The position numbers and the translations under genes were made by a program. The notes below the pieces were generated by a model. It did no database searches. It was not told the DNA's origin and saw only the letters and a list, made by a program, of their open reading frames with translations. 64,000 nucleotides of DNA from Saccharothrix deserti (lineage in GTDB: Bacteria; Actinomycetota; Actinomycetes; Mycobacteriales; Pseudonocardiaceae). Below, in pieces: positions 53,948 through 61,269 of the stretch (position 1 is its first letter; the number at the start of each line of letters is the position of its first letter). The stretch lies in NCBI RefSeq assembly GCF_009769385.1, contig NZ_VKAB01000015.1:270981-334980 (forward strand). The letters run 5' to 3'.

Positions 53948-54283
53948 ATGACCGCGACGATCGAGCACCAGCAGGCAGAGGAACACCGCCACACCCACGG
54001 TCCCGGCTGCGGGCACGACGCCGTGCTGCACGAGAACCACGTCGACTACGTGCACGACGGCCACCTGCACCACGAGCACGCCACGAAGACCGGCGTGCAC
54101 TACGACGAGTGCACGCGGTGTGCGTGCGAGGGTTGCGGTGACTTCTGCGCGGCGTGCGACTGTGCGGACTGCACGTGCGAGACGTGCAACCACGCCACGT
54201 GCTCGTGCGCGAACTGCTCGGACGCGTGCTCGTCGTGCACCTGTGACGACTGCACCTGCACGACGTGCGCGCACGCGGCCTAG
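53948..54283 (+). CDS. Cys/His-rich metallothionein-like fusion protein
   Basis: A 111-aa probable metal-binding protein in two parts. Residues 1-52 are His-rich: 'HRHTHGPGCGHDAVLHENHV' and 'YVHDGHLHHEH', a pattern found alone in short actinobacterial zinc-associated proteins. Residues 53-110 contain about twenty Cys in repeated C-x-C-x-x-C and C-x-x-C-x-C spacings ('CADCTCETCNHATCSCANC'), a metallothionein-like tail able to hold several Zn, Cu or Cd ions. AGGAGG stands 7 nt before the ATG. The stop overlaps the stop of the convergent DUF397 gene. Metal and role are inferred. Confidence 0.75.
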   Translation: MTATIEHQQAEEHRHTHGPGCGHDAVLHENHVDYVHDGHLHHEHATKTGVHYDECTRCACEGCGDFCAACDCADCTCETCNHATCSCANCSDACSSCTCDDCTCTTCAHAA

Positions 54284-54447
54284 CGCAGCCGGGTCAGAAA
54301 GCTCCGCCACGCCCGCGGGCTGACAGCGAGCCGGTCGCCTTCAGGGTTCTTGGAATCCCGAAGGCCGACCGTCCGCTCGCCGTACGCGACCTCGACGCAC
54401 TCTTGGCCGGCAGTGCTGTAGCTGCTCTTGCGCCACGCCAAGGTCAT
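54280..54447 (-). CDS. DUF397 protein
   Basis: A 55-aa protein too short for many gene finders. 'WRKSSYSTAGQECVEVAY', 'VGLRDSKNPEG' and 'LAVSPRAWRSFL' are the three hallmark segments of DUF397. In actinomycetes these usually accompany an XRE-type regulator with a DUF5753 domain; none is here, only a short remnant upstream. The ATG at 54447 has GAGGGG 6 nt before it. Function of the family is poorly known. Confidence 0.9.
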   Translation of the reverse strand: MTLAWRKSSYSTAGQECVEVAYGERTVGLRDSKNPEGDRLAVSPRAWRSFLTRLR

Positions 54448-54508
54448 GTCGGCCCCTCACGTCAGTAGGGGATCGTCTCCCCTGACAGCTCGTCGATCAC
54501 GCGACCGA

Positions 54509-54562
54509 TCAACTTCCGTGATAGGCGTTCATGCCGTCGACATAGAAGACGGCGCGACCCAC
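54509..54562 (-). pseudogene. Possible 5' remnant of a NYN-domain gene
   Basis: From a GTG with GGAG upstream, the frame reads VGRAVFYVDGMNAYHGS and stops. 'FYVDGMNAYHG' resembles the start of NYN (PIN-like RNase) domains. A further frame to 54462 ('RVIDELSGETIPY') may be the former 3' end. This is a weak call from a very short match. Confidence 0.3.
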
Positions 54563-54638
54563 AGGGTCTCCAGTTGAACAGCCGGTCCAGGAGCGGCCAA
54601 TATCCTATTGGCATACGACGTCGGTCACGGCCGACAGG

Positions 54639-54665
54639 GTGGCCCCCTCGGGGGCCACATTTTTT
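54639..54665 (+). terminator. Strong Rho-independent terminator without an obvious gene
   Basis: GTGGCCCCC-TC-GGGGGCCAC is followed by ATTTTTT. On the plus strand the nearest upstream coding stop is 356 bp away, so it may end an unannotated small RNA or a lost gene. Confidence 0.8.
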
Positions 54666-54710
54666 GCCCGGAGTGCGCCGGGCCGACACGGTGGCTAGTT
54701 GCCCTGCTCC

Positions 54711-56120
54711 TCAGGCGGCAGGTGCGGAGGCGGGGCGTCGGCGGCGGGTGGGTTTGCGGTCGGCGAAGGTGACTTCGGAGCGCAGGAAGACGACGAACAG
54801 CGCGACCAGCAGTGCGGCACGGCCCCAGACGCCGATCACCACGGCCTGCGCGGAGAACCCGTCGTAGATGCCCGACGGCTCACCGAACTCGATCGCGTAG
54901 TACCAGCGGAAGATGCCGACGCCCATGGCGAAGTCCGCCGCGAAGTACGCCGCCACCCAACCCCAGTTCACCCGCAGCAGCACGAACATCGGCACCAGCC
55001 ACAACGTGTACTGCGGCGAGTGCACCTTGTGCAGCAACAGGAACCCGCACAGCATCGCCGCCGACACCGGCACCCACGGGTAGCTGCCCTCGCGCGAGTA
55101 CCGCCGCCACCCGATCCAGCACGCCAGCACGAACGACGCCACGATCCCGACCGGCGACAGCACACCGACCACCGACTGCATGGTGGCGTCCGACATGAAC
55201 GGCCGCATCGACCAGAACCAGATCGAGTTCGTGGTGATGTCCACCCGCCGCAGGCCCTGGAACGCGAACGACGCCTTCCAGCCCTCCAACCCGACCACCA
55301 CGAACGGCAGGTTGATCAGCACCACCGTCACGATGGACGCCAGCGCGACCTTCACCGCGCCCGCCACGTCGTACCGCGACCCGCGCGGCAGCGAACGGCC
55401 ACCCGGCCCACCGGTCAGCACGTACAAGCAGAGCGGCAGCACGAAGATCGCCGGGTAGATCTTGAACGCGAACCCGATGCCCAACAGCACCGACGCGACC
55501 ACCGCGCGTTCCACCAACGGCCGCTCGCGCCGTCCCCAACCCCGGTGCACGACGTACACCGCCGCCACCGCGCAGAACACGACCGGCAGGTCCCAGTTGT
55601 GGAACGCGTACAGCACCATCGGCGGGCCGAGCGCCCAGATCAGCGCCCGCCACCGGCTCAGCTTGCCCAGCAGCCACCCGGTGGCCAGCCCGAACGGCGC
55701 CATCAGCAACGCCGAGAACAGCAGGAACGCCGCGTCGGTGTGCGCGAAGATCGCGCCGGCCCAGATCAGCAGCCCGGTCAGCACCGGGTACTCGACCACG
55801 CCCCCGATCAGCACGCCCTTGCTGTTGATGCTGCCGTGCACGTACGGGAACACGTGCCGGTCGACGTCACGGCCGATCCACAGGTGCTGGATGTCCGAAT
55901 AGCAGACCTCGGCCTTGTTGCGCTCCTCGTAGTCCGGCGCGCTGCGGCCCCACTGGTCGAACTCCGGACCCGTGCACCGGTCCTTGTTGAGGAAGCCGAC
56001 GAACATCGTCAGCCCGCACAGGAGGACGACCGCGGCGAGCGCGACCCGCCCGAACCGCGGCGACCGCGGCCCGGCGTCCGCGCGCTCGGGCACGGCCACC
56101 ACCTCCCGTGTCACGCTCAT
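54711..56120 (-). CDS. GT87-family membrane glycosyltransferase (second copy type)
   Basis: A 469-aa polytopic protein with about eleven hydrophobic helices, homologous in layout to the protein at 52362. The first extracytoplasmic loop has 'CYSDIQHLW' and 'VVEYPVLTG'; later conserved parts are 'GIGFAFKIYPAIFVLPL' and 'HKVHSPQYTLWLVPMFVLL', and it ends with a basic tail. Its ATG overlaps the stop of the endonuclease IV gene by 4 nt, so the two are translationally coupled. Donor is probably a polyprenyl-phosphate sugar by family. Confidence 0.85.
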   Translation of the reverse strand: MSVTREVVAVPERADAGPRSPRFGRVALAAVVLLCGLTMFVGFLNKDRCTGPEFDQWGRSAPDYEERNKAEVCYSDIQHLWIGRDVDRHVFPYVHGSINSKGVLIGGVVEYPVLTGLLIWAGAIFAHTDAAFLLFSALLMAPFGLATGWLLGKLSRWRALIWALGPPMVLYAFHNWDLPVVFCAVAAVYVVHRGWGRRERPLVERAVVASVLLGIGFAFKIYPAIFVLPLCLYVLTGGPGGRSLPRGSRYDVAGAVKVALASIVTVVLINLPFVVVGLEGWKASFAFQGLRRVDITTNSIWFWSMRPFMSDATMQSVVGVLSPVGIVASFVLACWIGWRRYSREGSYPWVPVSAAMLCGFLLLHKVHSPQYTLWLVPMFVLLRVNWGWVAAYFAADFAMGVGIFRWYYAIEFGEPSGIYDGFSAQAVVIGVWGRAALLVALFVVFLRSEVTFADRKPTRRRRPASAPAA

Positions 56121-56887
56121 CGGCCCAAGTGCTCGCGGAGGAACGCGATGTCCTCCGCTTGGCCTTCGTCCGGCGTCTCGACCAGCACCGGTGAGCCGGC
56201 GGCGGCGGCCACCGCGACCAGCTGCTCGGGGTCGATCGTGCCGGACGCGATGTTGGCGTGCCGGTCGCGCGAGGAGCCGAACTCGTCGCGCGAGCTGTTG
56301 AGGTGGACCAGGTCGATGCGGCCGGTGACGGCCTTGACCCGGTCCACGATGCCGACCAGGTCCTCACCGGAGGCGAACGCGTGGCACGTGTCGAGGCAGA
56401 ACCCGGCGTCGAACTCGCCGACCGCGTCCCACAGCCTGCCGAGCATGTCGAACGTCCGCGCCATGGCGTTCTCGCCGCCGGCGGTGTTCTCGATCAGGAT
56501 CGGCACGGCGAACCCGCCGCTCTCCGCCTGCCGCTCGAACATCTTCCGCCAGTTCGAGATGCCCTCGTTCGGGTCCTCGCCCTTGGTGACGTGCCCGCCG
56601 TGCACGATCAGGCCCTTGGCGCCGACCTTCGCCGCCGCCTCGGCGTGCTGGAGCACGATCTTCCGGGACGGGATGCGGATGCGGTTGTTGAGCGACGCGA
56701 CGTTCGCCAGGTACGGCGCGTGGATGAAAACGTCCAGGTCGGAGGCCAGCAACCCCTCTGTTTGCGGGTGCGGCTTCGGCGCCTTCCACCCCTGCGGGTC
56801 GGCCAGGAAGAACTGCACCACGTCGGCGCCGCGATCGACGGCGGCGCCGAGCGGGTCGTCGTCGCGGACGTGGGCCCCGATGCGCAT
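56117..56887 (-). CDS. nfo: Deoxyribonuclease IV (endonuclease IV)
   Basis: A 256-aa AP endonuclease of the family-2 TIM-barrel type that cuts 5' to abasic sites in DNA repair. Zinc-ligand motifs are in order: 'FIHAPYLANVAS', 'LIVHGGHVT', 'PILIENTAGG', 'GFCLDTCHAFASG', 'LVHLNSSRDEFGSSRDRHANI' and 'PVLVETPDEG'. Length is typical for the shorter actinobacterial forms. The ATG at 56887 begins 'MRIGAHV', the conserved family start. Confidence 0.93.
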   Translation of the reverse strand: MRIGAHVRDDDPLGAAVDRGADVVQFFLADPQGWKAPKPHPQTEGLLASDLDVFIHAPYLANVASLNNRIRIPSRKIVLQHAEAAAKVGAKGLIVHGGHVTKGEDPNEGISNWRKMFERQAESGGFAVPILIENTAGGENAMARTFDMLGRLWDAVGEFDAGFCLDTCHAFASGEDLVGIVDRVKAVTGRIDLVHLNSSRDEFGSSRDRHANIASGTIDPEQLVAVAAAAGSPVLVETPDEGQAEDIAFLREHLGR

Positions 56888-57053
56888 GACTGTGCAGGGT
56901 AGTCGTGCGCCGCAACGCCCCGCCGACCGCCGCCGATACCAAAATTGTCATCCAGGGGGGATGGCCGCCGTCACGATCAGGACCTACGCTCGTTACTTGC
57001 AAGTAGGAACAGATGTTCGCAAGGGATGGGCGCGGCACGCCAGGAGGCCAGAC

Positions 57054-58049
57054 ATGCGGACCCGGCTCACTCGACTGCTGAGCGCGGCCGGTGTCGTTTT
57101 CGCGGTCGGCGCGGTCGGTGCCGCCGCCGGTTCCGGGTCGGCCGTGGCCGCCGAACCCATCGTCGTGGGCGACTGCGCGGCCACCGTGCAGGGCGCGCCC
57201 GGCACGCCGGTGTCGCTGAGCCCGGCCGCCGTGCTCGACCCCGTGGTGCAGCTGATCCGGGCGATCCCGCTGCTCGGGCCGCCGCTCGCGGACCCGTTCC
57301 GGCAGGCGTTCTCGGCCCTGCCGCCCATCCCGATCGGCGCGATCCCCACCGGCTCCGGCGTCATCACCGGCGGCGAGATCGCGGACAAGGTCAACGCCGA
57401 GCTGGTCAAGCTGCCGCTGCTCGGACCGGTCATCGTCACCCTCTCCAACGGCGTGCGCACCGAGCTGACCAAGGTGTGCGGCGTCACCGTGCAGGCCGCC
57501 AACACCGCCGTCGCGCCCGTCCAGGACGGGTCGAAGGCGCTCGCGGACGTCTCCGAGCAGGCCACCGGCGTGTTGCCGGGTCTGCCCGGCACCACGCCTG
57601 CGCCGAACCAGCCGCCGAAGACCGGCCGGCCTGGCACCGACCCCGGCGCCGATCCGGGTACCGCTCCTGGCAACCCGAGCCCGGTCAGCCCGGTCGGCGG
57701 CGTCGGCGGGCCGGAGGTGCCGCTGTACGGGTCGAGCCCGTGGGGCTCCAACTTCGGCCGCGTGCCGCTGTTCAGCTACGGCTCCCTGCCGTTCGCCATG
57801 CCCGGCCTGTACGCGCCGTCGCCCGGCGTGCGCTACGGCGGCGGCGTGAGCGGCTACCGGCCCGGTTACGGGCTGCCCGGCGCGACCGACTCGGACGGCG
57901 TGCAGACCGCGGGCCGGGCCCAGGCGCTGCCCGGCAGCGGCCGGATGGGCGGGGGCGTTGCGGCTCCCGTGCTGATGGCCGTGCTGCTGCTGTCCTGCGT
58001 GACGGGTGCGCTCGTCCGGACGTGGGTGCTGCGGCGCGCGCTCGCTTGA
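57054..58049 (+). CDS. Secreted protein with C-terminal membrane anchor, unknown function
   Basis: A 331-aa protein. A signal peptide (1-33) is followed by a domain of about 130 aa with two Cys ('GDCAATVQG' and 'KVCGVTVQ') and hydrophobic helical stretches ('LLGPPLADPFRQAFSALPPIPIGAIPTGSG'). A Pro/Gly-rich, Tyr-containing region (180-290) precedes a C-terminal helix 'APVLMAVLLLSCVTGALV' with a basic tail. GGAGG stands 6 nt before the ATG. Resembles no family I recognise; probably surface-exposed. Confidence 0.68.
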   Translation: MRTRLTRLLSAAGVVFAVGAVGAAAGSGSAVAAEPIVVGDCAATVQGAPGTPVSLSPAAVLDPVVQLIRAIPLLGPPLADPFRQAFSALPPIPIGAIPTGSGVITGGEIADKVNAELVKLPLLGPVIVTLSNGVRTELTKVCGVTVQAANTAVAPVQDGSKALADVSEQATGVLPGLPGTTPAPNQPPKTGRPGTDPGADPGTAPGNPSPVSPVGGVGGPEVPLYGSSPWGSNFGRVPLFSYGSLPFAMPGLYAPSPGVRYGGGVSGYRPGYGLPGATDSDGVQTAGRAQALPGSGRMGGGVAAPVLMAVLLLSCVTGALVRTWVLRRALA

Positions 58050-58146
58050 GCCGCCCTCTTGAGTCGCCATAAGGGCGAATCCGGCGCGAGTTCTTCCTGC
58101 ATCTGCTCTCTGCCTCACCACGTCCGGCGGTGGAAGCGTTCTCAGG

Positions 58147-59091
58147 GTGACCCGACGAATGCTCTCCGCTTTGTGCTTGGCCGCGGCGTTGACCGCGGTG
58201 CAGACCACGACGGCGGCCGCGGCGCCGGCCCTCGACCCGAACACCCCGATCTCCGACGACGGCCGCATCGGCTCCCAGATCCAGCAGATCCAGCAGATCG
58301 ACCAGATCCCGACCGGCCGACGCCTCACCACCGCCGGATCGGCGGGCACCGGCAACCCGGCCGACGCCAAGGGCGTGCGGCCGGTCACCGGCACCGGACC
58401 GCGCGTGGTGGCACCCGACGAGTTCTCCACCGAGTCGATCATCGCGCCGGACCAGCGCACCCAGGTCACCAACACCACCACCTACCCGGCCCGCGCCAAC
58501 GTCTACTTCACCTACAGAAAGCCCAACGGCTCCACGAGCTGGTGCACGGGCTGGATGTACGCGGCGAACGCGGTCGCGACGGCGGGCCACTGCGTCTACT
58601 CCGGCGGCACCGGCGGTGCGTGGAACACCAACTTCACCGTCTACCCCGGCCGCAACGGCAGCTCGTCGCCGTACGGCAGCTGCGGCGTGTCCACCGCGTT
58701 CAGCGTCACCGGGTGGACGCAGAGCGCGAGCGCCGAGTACGACTACGCGGCACTCAAGCTCACCTGCACCGTCGGCAACACCACCGGCTGGTACGGCCTG
58801 CGCTGGACCACCGGCTCGTTCAACGGCACCGCCGTCAGCAGCGCGGGCTACCCGCAGGACAAGGCGTCGGCGACGCAGTGGTTCACGTCCAGCACGGTCA
58901 GCGCCACCTACACCCGCCAGCTGGCCTACCACCTGGACACCGTGGGCGGGCAGAGCGGTTCGGCGGTCTACACCAGCGGCTGCACCACGTTCTGCGCGTT
59001 GGCCGTTCACGCGTACGGCTACGGCGACCACAACCGGGGGACCCGGATCACCGAAGCGGCGTACAACAACTTCGACAACTGGAAGCTCTGA
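58147..59091 (+). CDS. Secreted trypsin-like serine protease (S1, V8-like)
   Basis: A 314-aa exported protease with signal peptide (1-26) and a propeptide of about 80 aa containing a short repeat 'QIQQIQQIDQI'. The catalytic triad is His148 ('ATAGHC'), Asp199 ('YDYAALK') and Ser270 ('GGQSGSAV'). The disulfide-type Cys in 'SWCTGWMY' and 'AGHC' is conserved with glutamyl endopeptidase-like enzymes. Start is the GTG at 58147, with no strong ribosome site. A terminator hairpin follows. Confidence 0.9.
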   Translation: MTRRMLSALCLAAALTAVQTTTAAAAPALDPNTPISDDGRIGSQIQQIQQIDQIPTGRRLTTAGSAGTGNPADAKGVRPVTGTGPRVVAPDEFSTESIIAPDQRTQVTNTTTYPARANVYFTYRKPNGSTSWCTGWMYAANAVATAGHCVYSGGTGGAWNTNFTVYPGRNGSSSPYGSCGVSTAFSVTGWTQSASAEYDYAALKLTCTVGNTTGWYGLRWTTGSFNGTAVSSAGYPQDKASATQWFTSSTVSATYTRQLAYHLDTVGGQSGSAVYTSGCTTFCALAVHAYGYGDHNRGTRITEAAYNNFDNWKL

Positions 59092-59109
59092 GCCGCTCTG
59101 AGCTGCCCG

Positions 59110-59146
59110 AACAGGCCCTGGGGGAGTACGAGCCCCTGGGCCTGTT
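59110..59146 (+). terminator. Hairpin terminator before rpsF
   Basis: AACAGGCCCTGGGG (from 59110) pairs with CCCCTGGGCCTGTT (59133-59146) with one T-T mismatch. It isolates the protease gene from the ribosomal operon. Confidence 0.75.
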
Positions 59147-59180
59147 ACTCTTCGTGAGTTGCTGACGCGACGACCCTCCT

Positions 59181-59199
59181 GCCACGGAACGTCCGTGGC
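59181..59199 (+). promoter_or_regulatory. rpsF leader hairpin, possible S6:S18 autoregulatory site
   Basis: GCCACGGA-ACG-TCCGTGGC is a perfect 8-bp stem, followed by CGCCGAG, 12 bp before the rpsF ribosome site. Many bacteria have an S6:S18-binding leader here; whether this hairpin has the required CCG bulge geometry is uncertain. Confidence 0.45.
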
Positions 59200-59229
59200 C
59201 GCCGAGTCCACAGGAGGTGAGTGGTCTTC

Positions 59230-59580
59230 ATGCGTCATTACGAAGTGATGGTCATCCTCGACCCCAGTCTCGACGAGCGCACGATCGCGCCGTCCCTTGA
59301 CACGTTCCTCAACGTCATCCGCACCACGGGTGGCAACGTGGAAAAGGTCGAAGTGTGGGGCAAGCGCCGGCTGAGCTTCGAGATCAACAAGAACGCCGAG
59401 GGCATCTACGCCGTCCTCGACCTGATCTCGAGCCCCGACGCGGTGAAGGAACTGGACCGCCAGCTCGGTCTCCAGGAGACGGTGCTCCGGACGAAGGTCA
59501 TCCGCCGCGAGCCCGCCAAGGCCGCGAAGACCGCCGCTCGGATCGCTGCCAAGGCCGCGGCCAAGTCTTCCAAGGCCTAG
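59230..59580 (+). CDS. rpsF: 30S ribosomal protein S6
   Basis: A 116-aa ribosomal protein of the small-subunit platform, pairing with S18. '[27 protein letters not shown]' and '[23 protein letters not shown]' are typical. The C-terminus has an Ala/Lys-rich extension of about 20 residues. The ATG at 59230 gives the canonical start; an in-frame GTG at 59221 is closer to the AGGAGGTGA site and is an alternative. First gene of the rpsF-ssb-rpsR-rplI operon. Confidence 0.97.
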   Translation: MRHYEVMVILDPSLDERTIAPSLDTFLNVIRTTGGNVEKVEVWGKRRLSFEINKNAEGIYAVLDLISSPDAVKELDRQLGLQETVLRTKVIRREPAKAAKTAARIAAKAAAKSSKA

Positions 59581-59593
59581 GAGCTCTCCGACC

Positions 59594-60094
59594 ATGGCAG
59601 GCGAGACGACGATCACGGTGGTCGGGAACCTGACCGCCGATCCCGAACTCCGCTTCACCCAGTCCGGCGCCGCGGTGGCGAGCTTCACCGTGGCATCCAC
59701 CCCTCGCACGTTCGACAAGGCGAGCGGTGAGTGGAAGGACGGGGAGGCGCTGTTCCTGCGGTGCAACGTGTGGCGTCAGGTCGCGGAGAACGTGGCCGAG
59801 TCGCTCACCCGCGGTTCGCGCGTGCTCGTGACCGGGCGGCTGCGCCAGCGTTCCTTCGAGACGAAGGAAGGCGAAAAGCGCACCGTCATCGAGCTTGAGG
59901 TCGACGAGATCGGCCCCTCGCTGCGCTACGCGACCGCGAAGGTCAACAAGGTGAGCCGTGGAGACGGCGGCGGCGGCTTCGGCGGCGGCGGTCAGTCTCG
60001 CGGTGGCGGCGGCGGTGGCGCTCCGGCGGACGACCCGTGGGGCTCCGCGCCCCCGGCCGGCTCCGGTGGCTTCGCCGACGAGCCCCCCTTCTAG
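59594..60094 (+). CDS. ssb: Single-stranded DNA-binding protein
   Basis: A 166-aa SSB. The OB-fold (1-110) includes '[30 protein letters not shown]', '[18 protein letters not shown]' and '[13 protein letters not shown]'. A Gly-rich linker and the acidic tip 'GGFADEPPF' that recruits replication partners follow. It lies 13 bp after rpsF. Confidence 0.97.
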   Translation: MAGETTITVVGNLTADPELRFTQSGAAVASFTVASTPRTFDKASGEWKDGEALFLRCNVWRQVAENVAESLTRGSRVLVTGRLRQRSFETKEGEKRTVIELEVDEIGPSLRYATAKVNKVSRGDGGGGFGGGGQSRGGGGGGAPADDPWGSAPPAGSGGFADEPPF

Positions 60095-60146
60095 ACCCGG
60101 CACCGGTCCACTCCACACTTCACTGCGTAATACCAGGAGTTCACAC

Positions 60147-60386
60147 ATGGCCAAGCCGCCTGTGCGCAAGCCCAAGAAGAAGGTCTGCGCGTTCTGCAAG
60201 GACAAGAACGCCAACCTCATCGACTACAAGGACACCACCCTGCTCCGGAAGTACATCTCGGACCGGGGCAAGATCCGCGCCCGCCGGGTCACCGGCAACT
60301 GCTCCCAGCACCAGCGCGACGTCGCGGTCGCCGTCAAGAACGCCCGCGAGATGGCGCTGCTGCCCTACACCTCGACCGCTCGCTGA
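60147..60386 (+). CDS. rpsR: 30S ribosomal protein S18
   Basis: A 79-aa protein: '[20 protein letters not shown]', '[27 protein letters not shown]' and 'ALLPYT'. It retains Cys-x-x-Cys and Cys-x-x-His pairs, so it is the zinc-binding (C+) form; actinobacteria often also carry a zinc-free copy used in zinc shortage. AGGAG precedes the ATG. Confidence 0.97.
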   Translation: MAKPPVRKPKKKVCAFCKDKNANLIDYKDTTLLRKYISDRGKIRARRVTGNCSQHQRDVAVAVKNAREMALLPYTSTAR

Positions 60387-60402
60387 GAAAGGGGACGGCA
60401 TC

Positions 60403-60858
60403 GTGAAGCTCATCCTCACCGCTGACGTGACCGGCCTCGGCGGCCCCGGCGACATCGTCGAGGTCAAGGACGGCTACGGCCGCAACTACCTGCTGCCCCG
60501 CGGCCTGGCGATCGTCGCCACCAAGGGCGCGGCCAAGCAGGTGGAGGTCATCCGCCGGGCGCAGGAGTCCCGCCGGGTCCGCGACCTGGACCACGCCAAG
60601 GAGATCAAGGCCTCGCTCGAGGGCCTGGGCTCCGTGACGCTGAAGGCCAAGGCCGCGGCGGGTTCGAAGAAGCTGTTCGGCTCCGTCACCACGTCCGACG
60701 TCGTGTCGGCCGTGCGTGCCGCGGGCGGCCCCACGCTCGACAAGCGGGCCGTCGAGATCGCGGGTCACATCAAGACCCTCGGCAAGCACTCGGTGAGCGT
60801 CCGGCTCCACCCGGAGGTCACCGTGTCGCTGTCCGTCGAGGTCGCGAACGCGAGCTGA
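60403..60858 (+). CDS. rplI: 50S ribosomal protein L9
   Basis: A 151-aa two-domain protein joined by a long helix. The N-terminal '[36 protein letters not shown]' is diagnostic. Start GTG at 60403 with AAAGGGG upstream. Last gene of the operon; a long hairpin follows. Confidence 0.97.
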   Translation: MKLILTADVTGLGGPGDIVEVKDGYGRNYLLPRGLAIVATKGAAKQVEVIRRAQESRRVRDLDHAKEIKASLEGLGSVTLKAKAAAGSKKLFGSVTTSDVVSAVRAAGGPTLDKRAVEIAGHIKTLGKHSVSVRLHPEVTVSLSVEVANAS

Positions 60859-60868
60859 AACACCCCCG

Positions 60869-60910
60869 GAAGCGCCGTTCGACCAGGTGTTCTGGTCGGG
60901 CGGCGCTTTC
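60869..60910 (+). terminator. Terminator of the rpsF-rplI operon
   Basis: AAGCGCCG...CGACCAG pairs with CTGGTCG...CGGCGCTT, a stem of about 15 bp with one 2-nt internal mismatch and a 5-nt loop, 10 bp after rplI. Confidence 0.8.
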
Positions 60911-60921
60911 GCTCGTCTGGC

Positions 60922-61145
60922 TGTGGACAACTCGTGTTACACGTTGTGCGCGACACGCCGTGTCGGCGGTAACACGCGACACGCCGAAGGTGTGGCGAAC
61001 GAGTTTTCCACAAACTTGTCCACAGGGTCTGACCTGGTAAAACTTTTTTCTGGACCCGAGTTGTACCCAAGTTGTCCACAGCTTTCCCCAATCTTGTGGT
61101 CAGCTCGGCGTGACCATCCCCAAGCTGTCCACCGAGTTGTCCACA
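60922..61145. promoter_or_regulatory. Cluster of DnaA-box sequences upstream of dnaB
   Basis: In this AT-enriched gap, perfect TTGTCCACA boxes occur at 60922-60930 (minus) and 61016-61024, 61072-61080 and 61137-61145 (plus). Near matches are TTTTCCACA (61004-61012) and CTGTCCACC (61125-61133). TTGTCCACA is the favoured DnaA box in streptomycetes. The last box lies 124 bp before the dnaB start. Confidence 0.75.
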
Positions 61146-61269
61146 GGCGCGTTTGCCTAGGCCATCCAGGTGGCTCTAGCGTCGCTGGATCGCCGAACGT
61201 GGCGTCGCGGAAATTGTCGGACCCACGAGGTACAACATCCGCACGGCAGCAGATTGGGGTGAGCTCACG

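Noticed and set aside
44256..54710. Insertion-sequence or phage origin of the accessory region
   Set aside because: No transposase, integrase, terminal inverted repeat or target duplication was found; the only flanking repeat is the GT87 3' end.
54699..58049. A 1116-codon open frame on the plus strand across the GT87, nfo and secreted-protein region
   Set aside because: Its first part is antisense to two clearly recognisable genes and is composed of Arg/Pro/His-rich shadow sequence; only its last third (from 57054) is a real gene.
60922..61145. Chromosomal origin of replication
   Set aside because: Despite the DnaA boxes, no dnaA, dnaN or gyrase genes adjoin it, and the gap is far shorter than actinomycete oriC regions.
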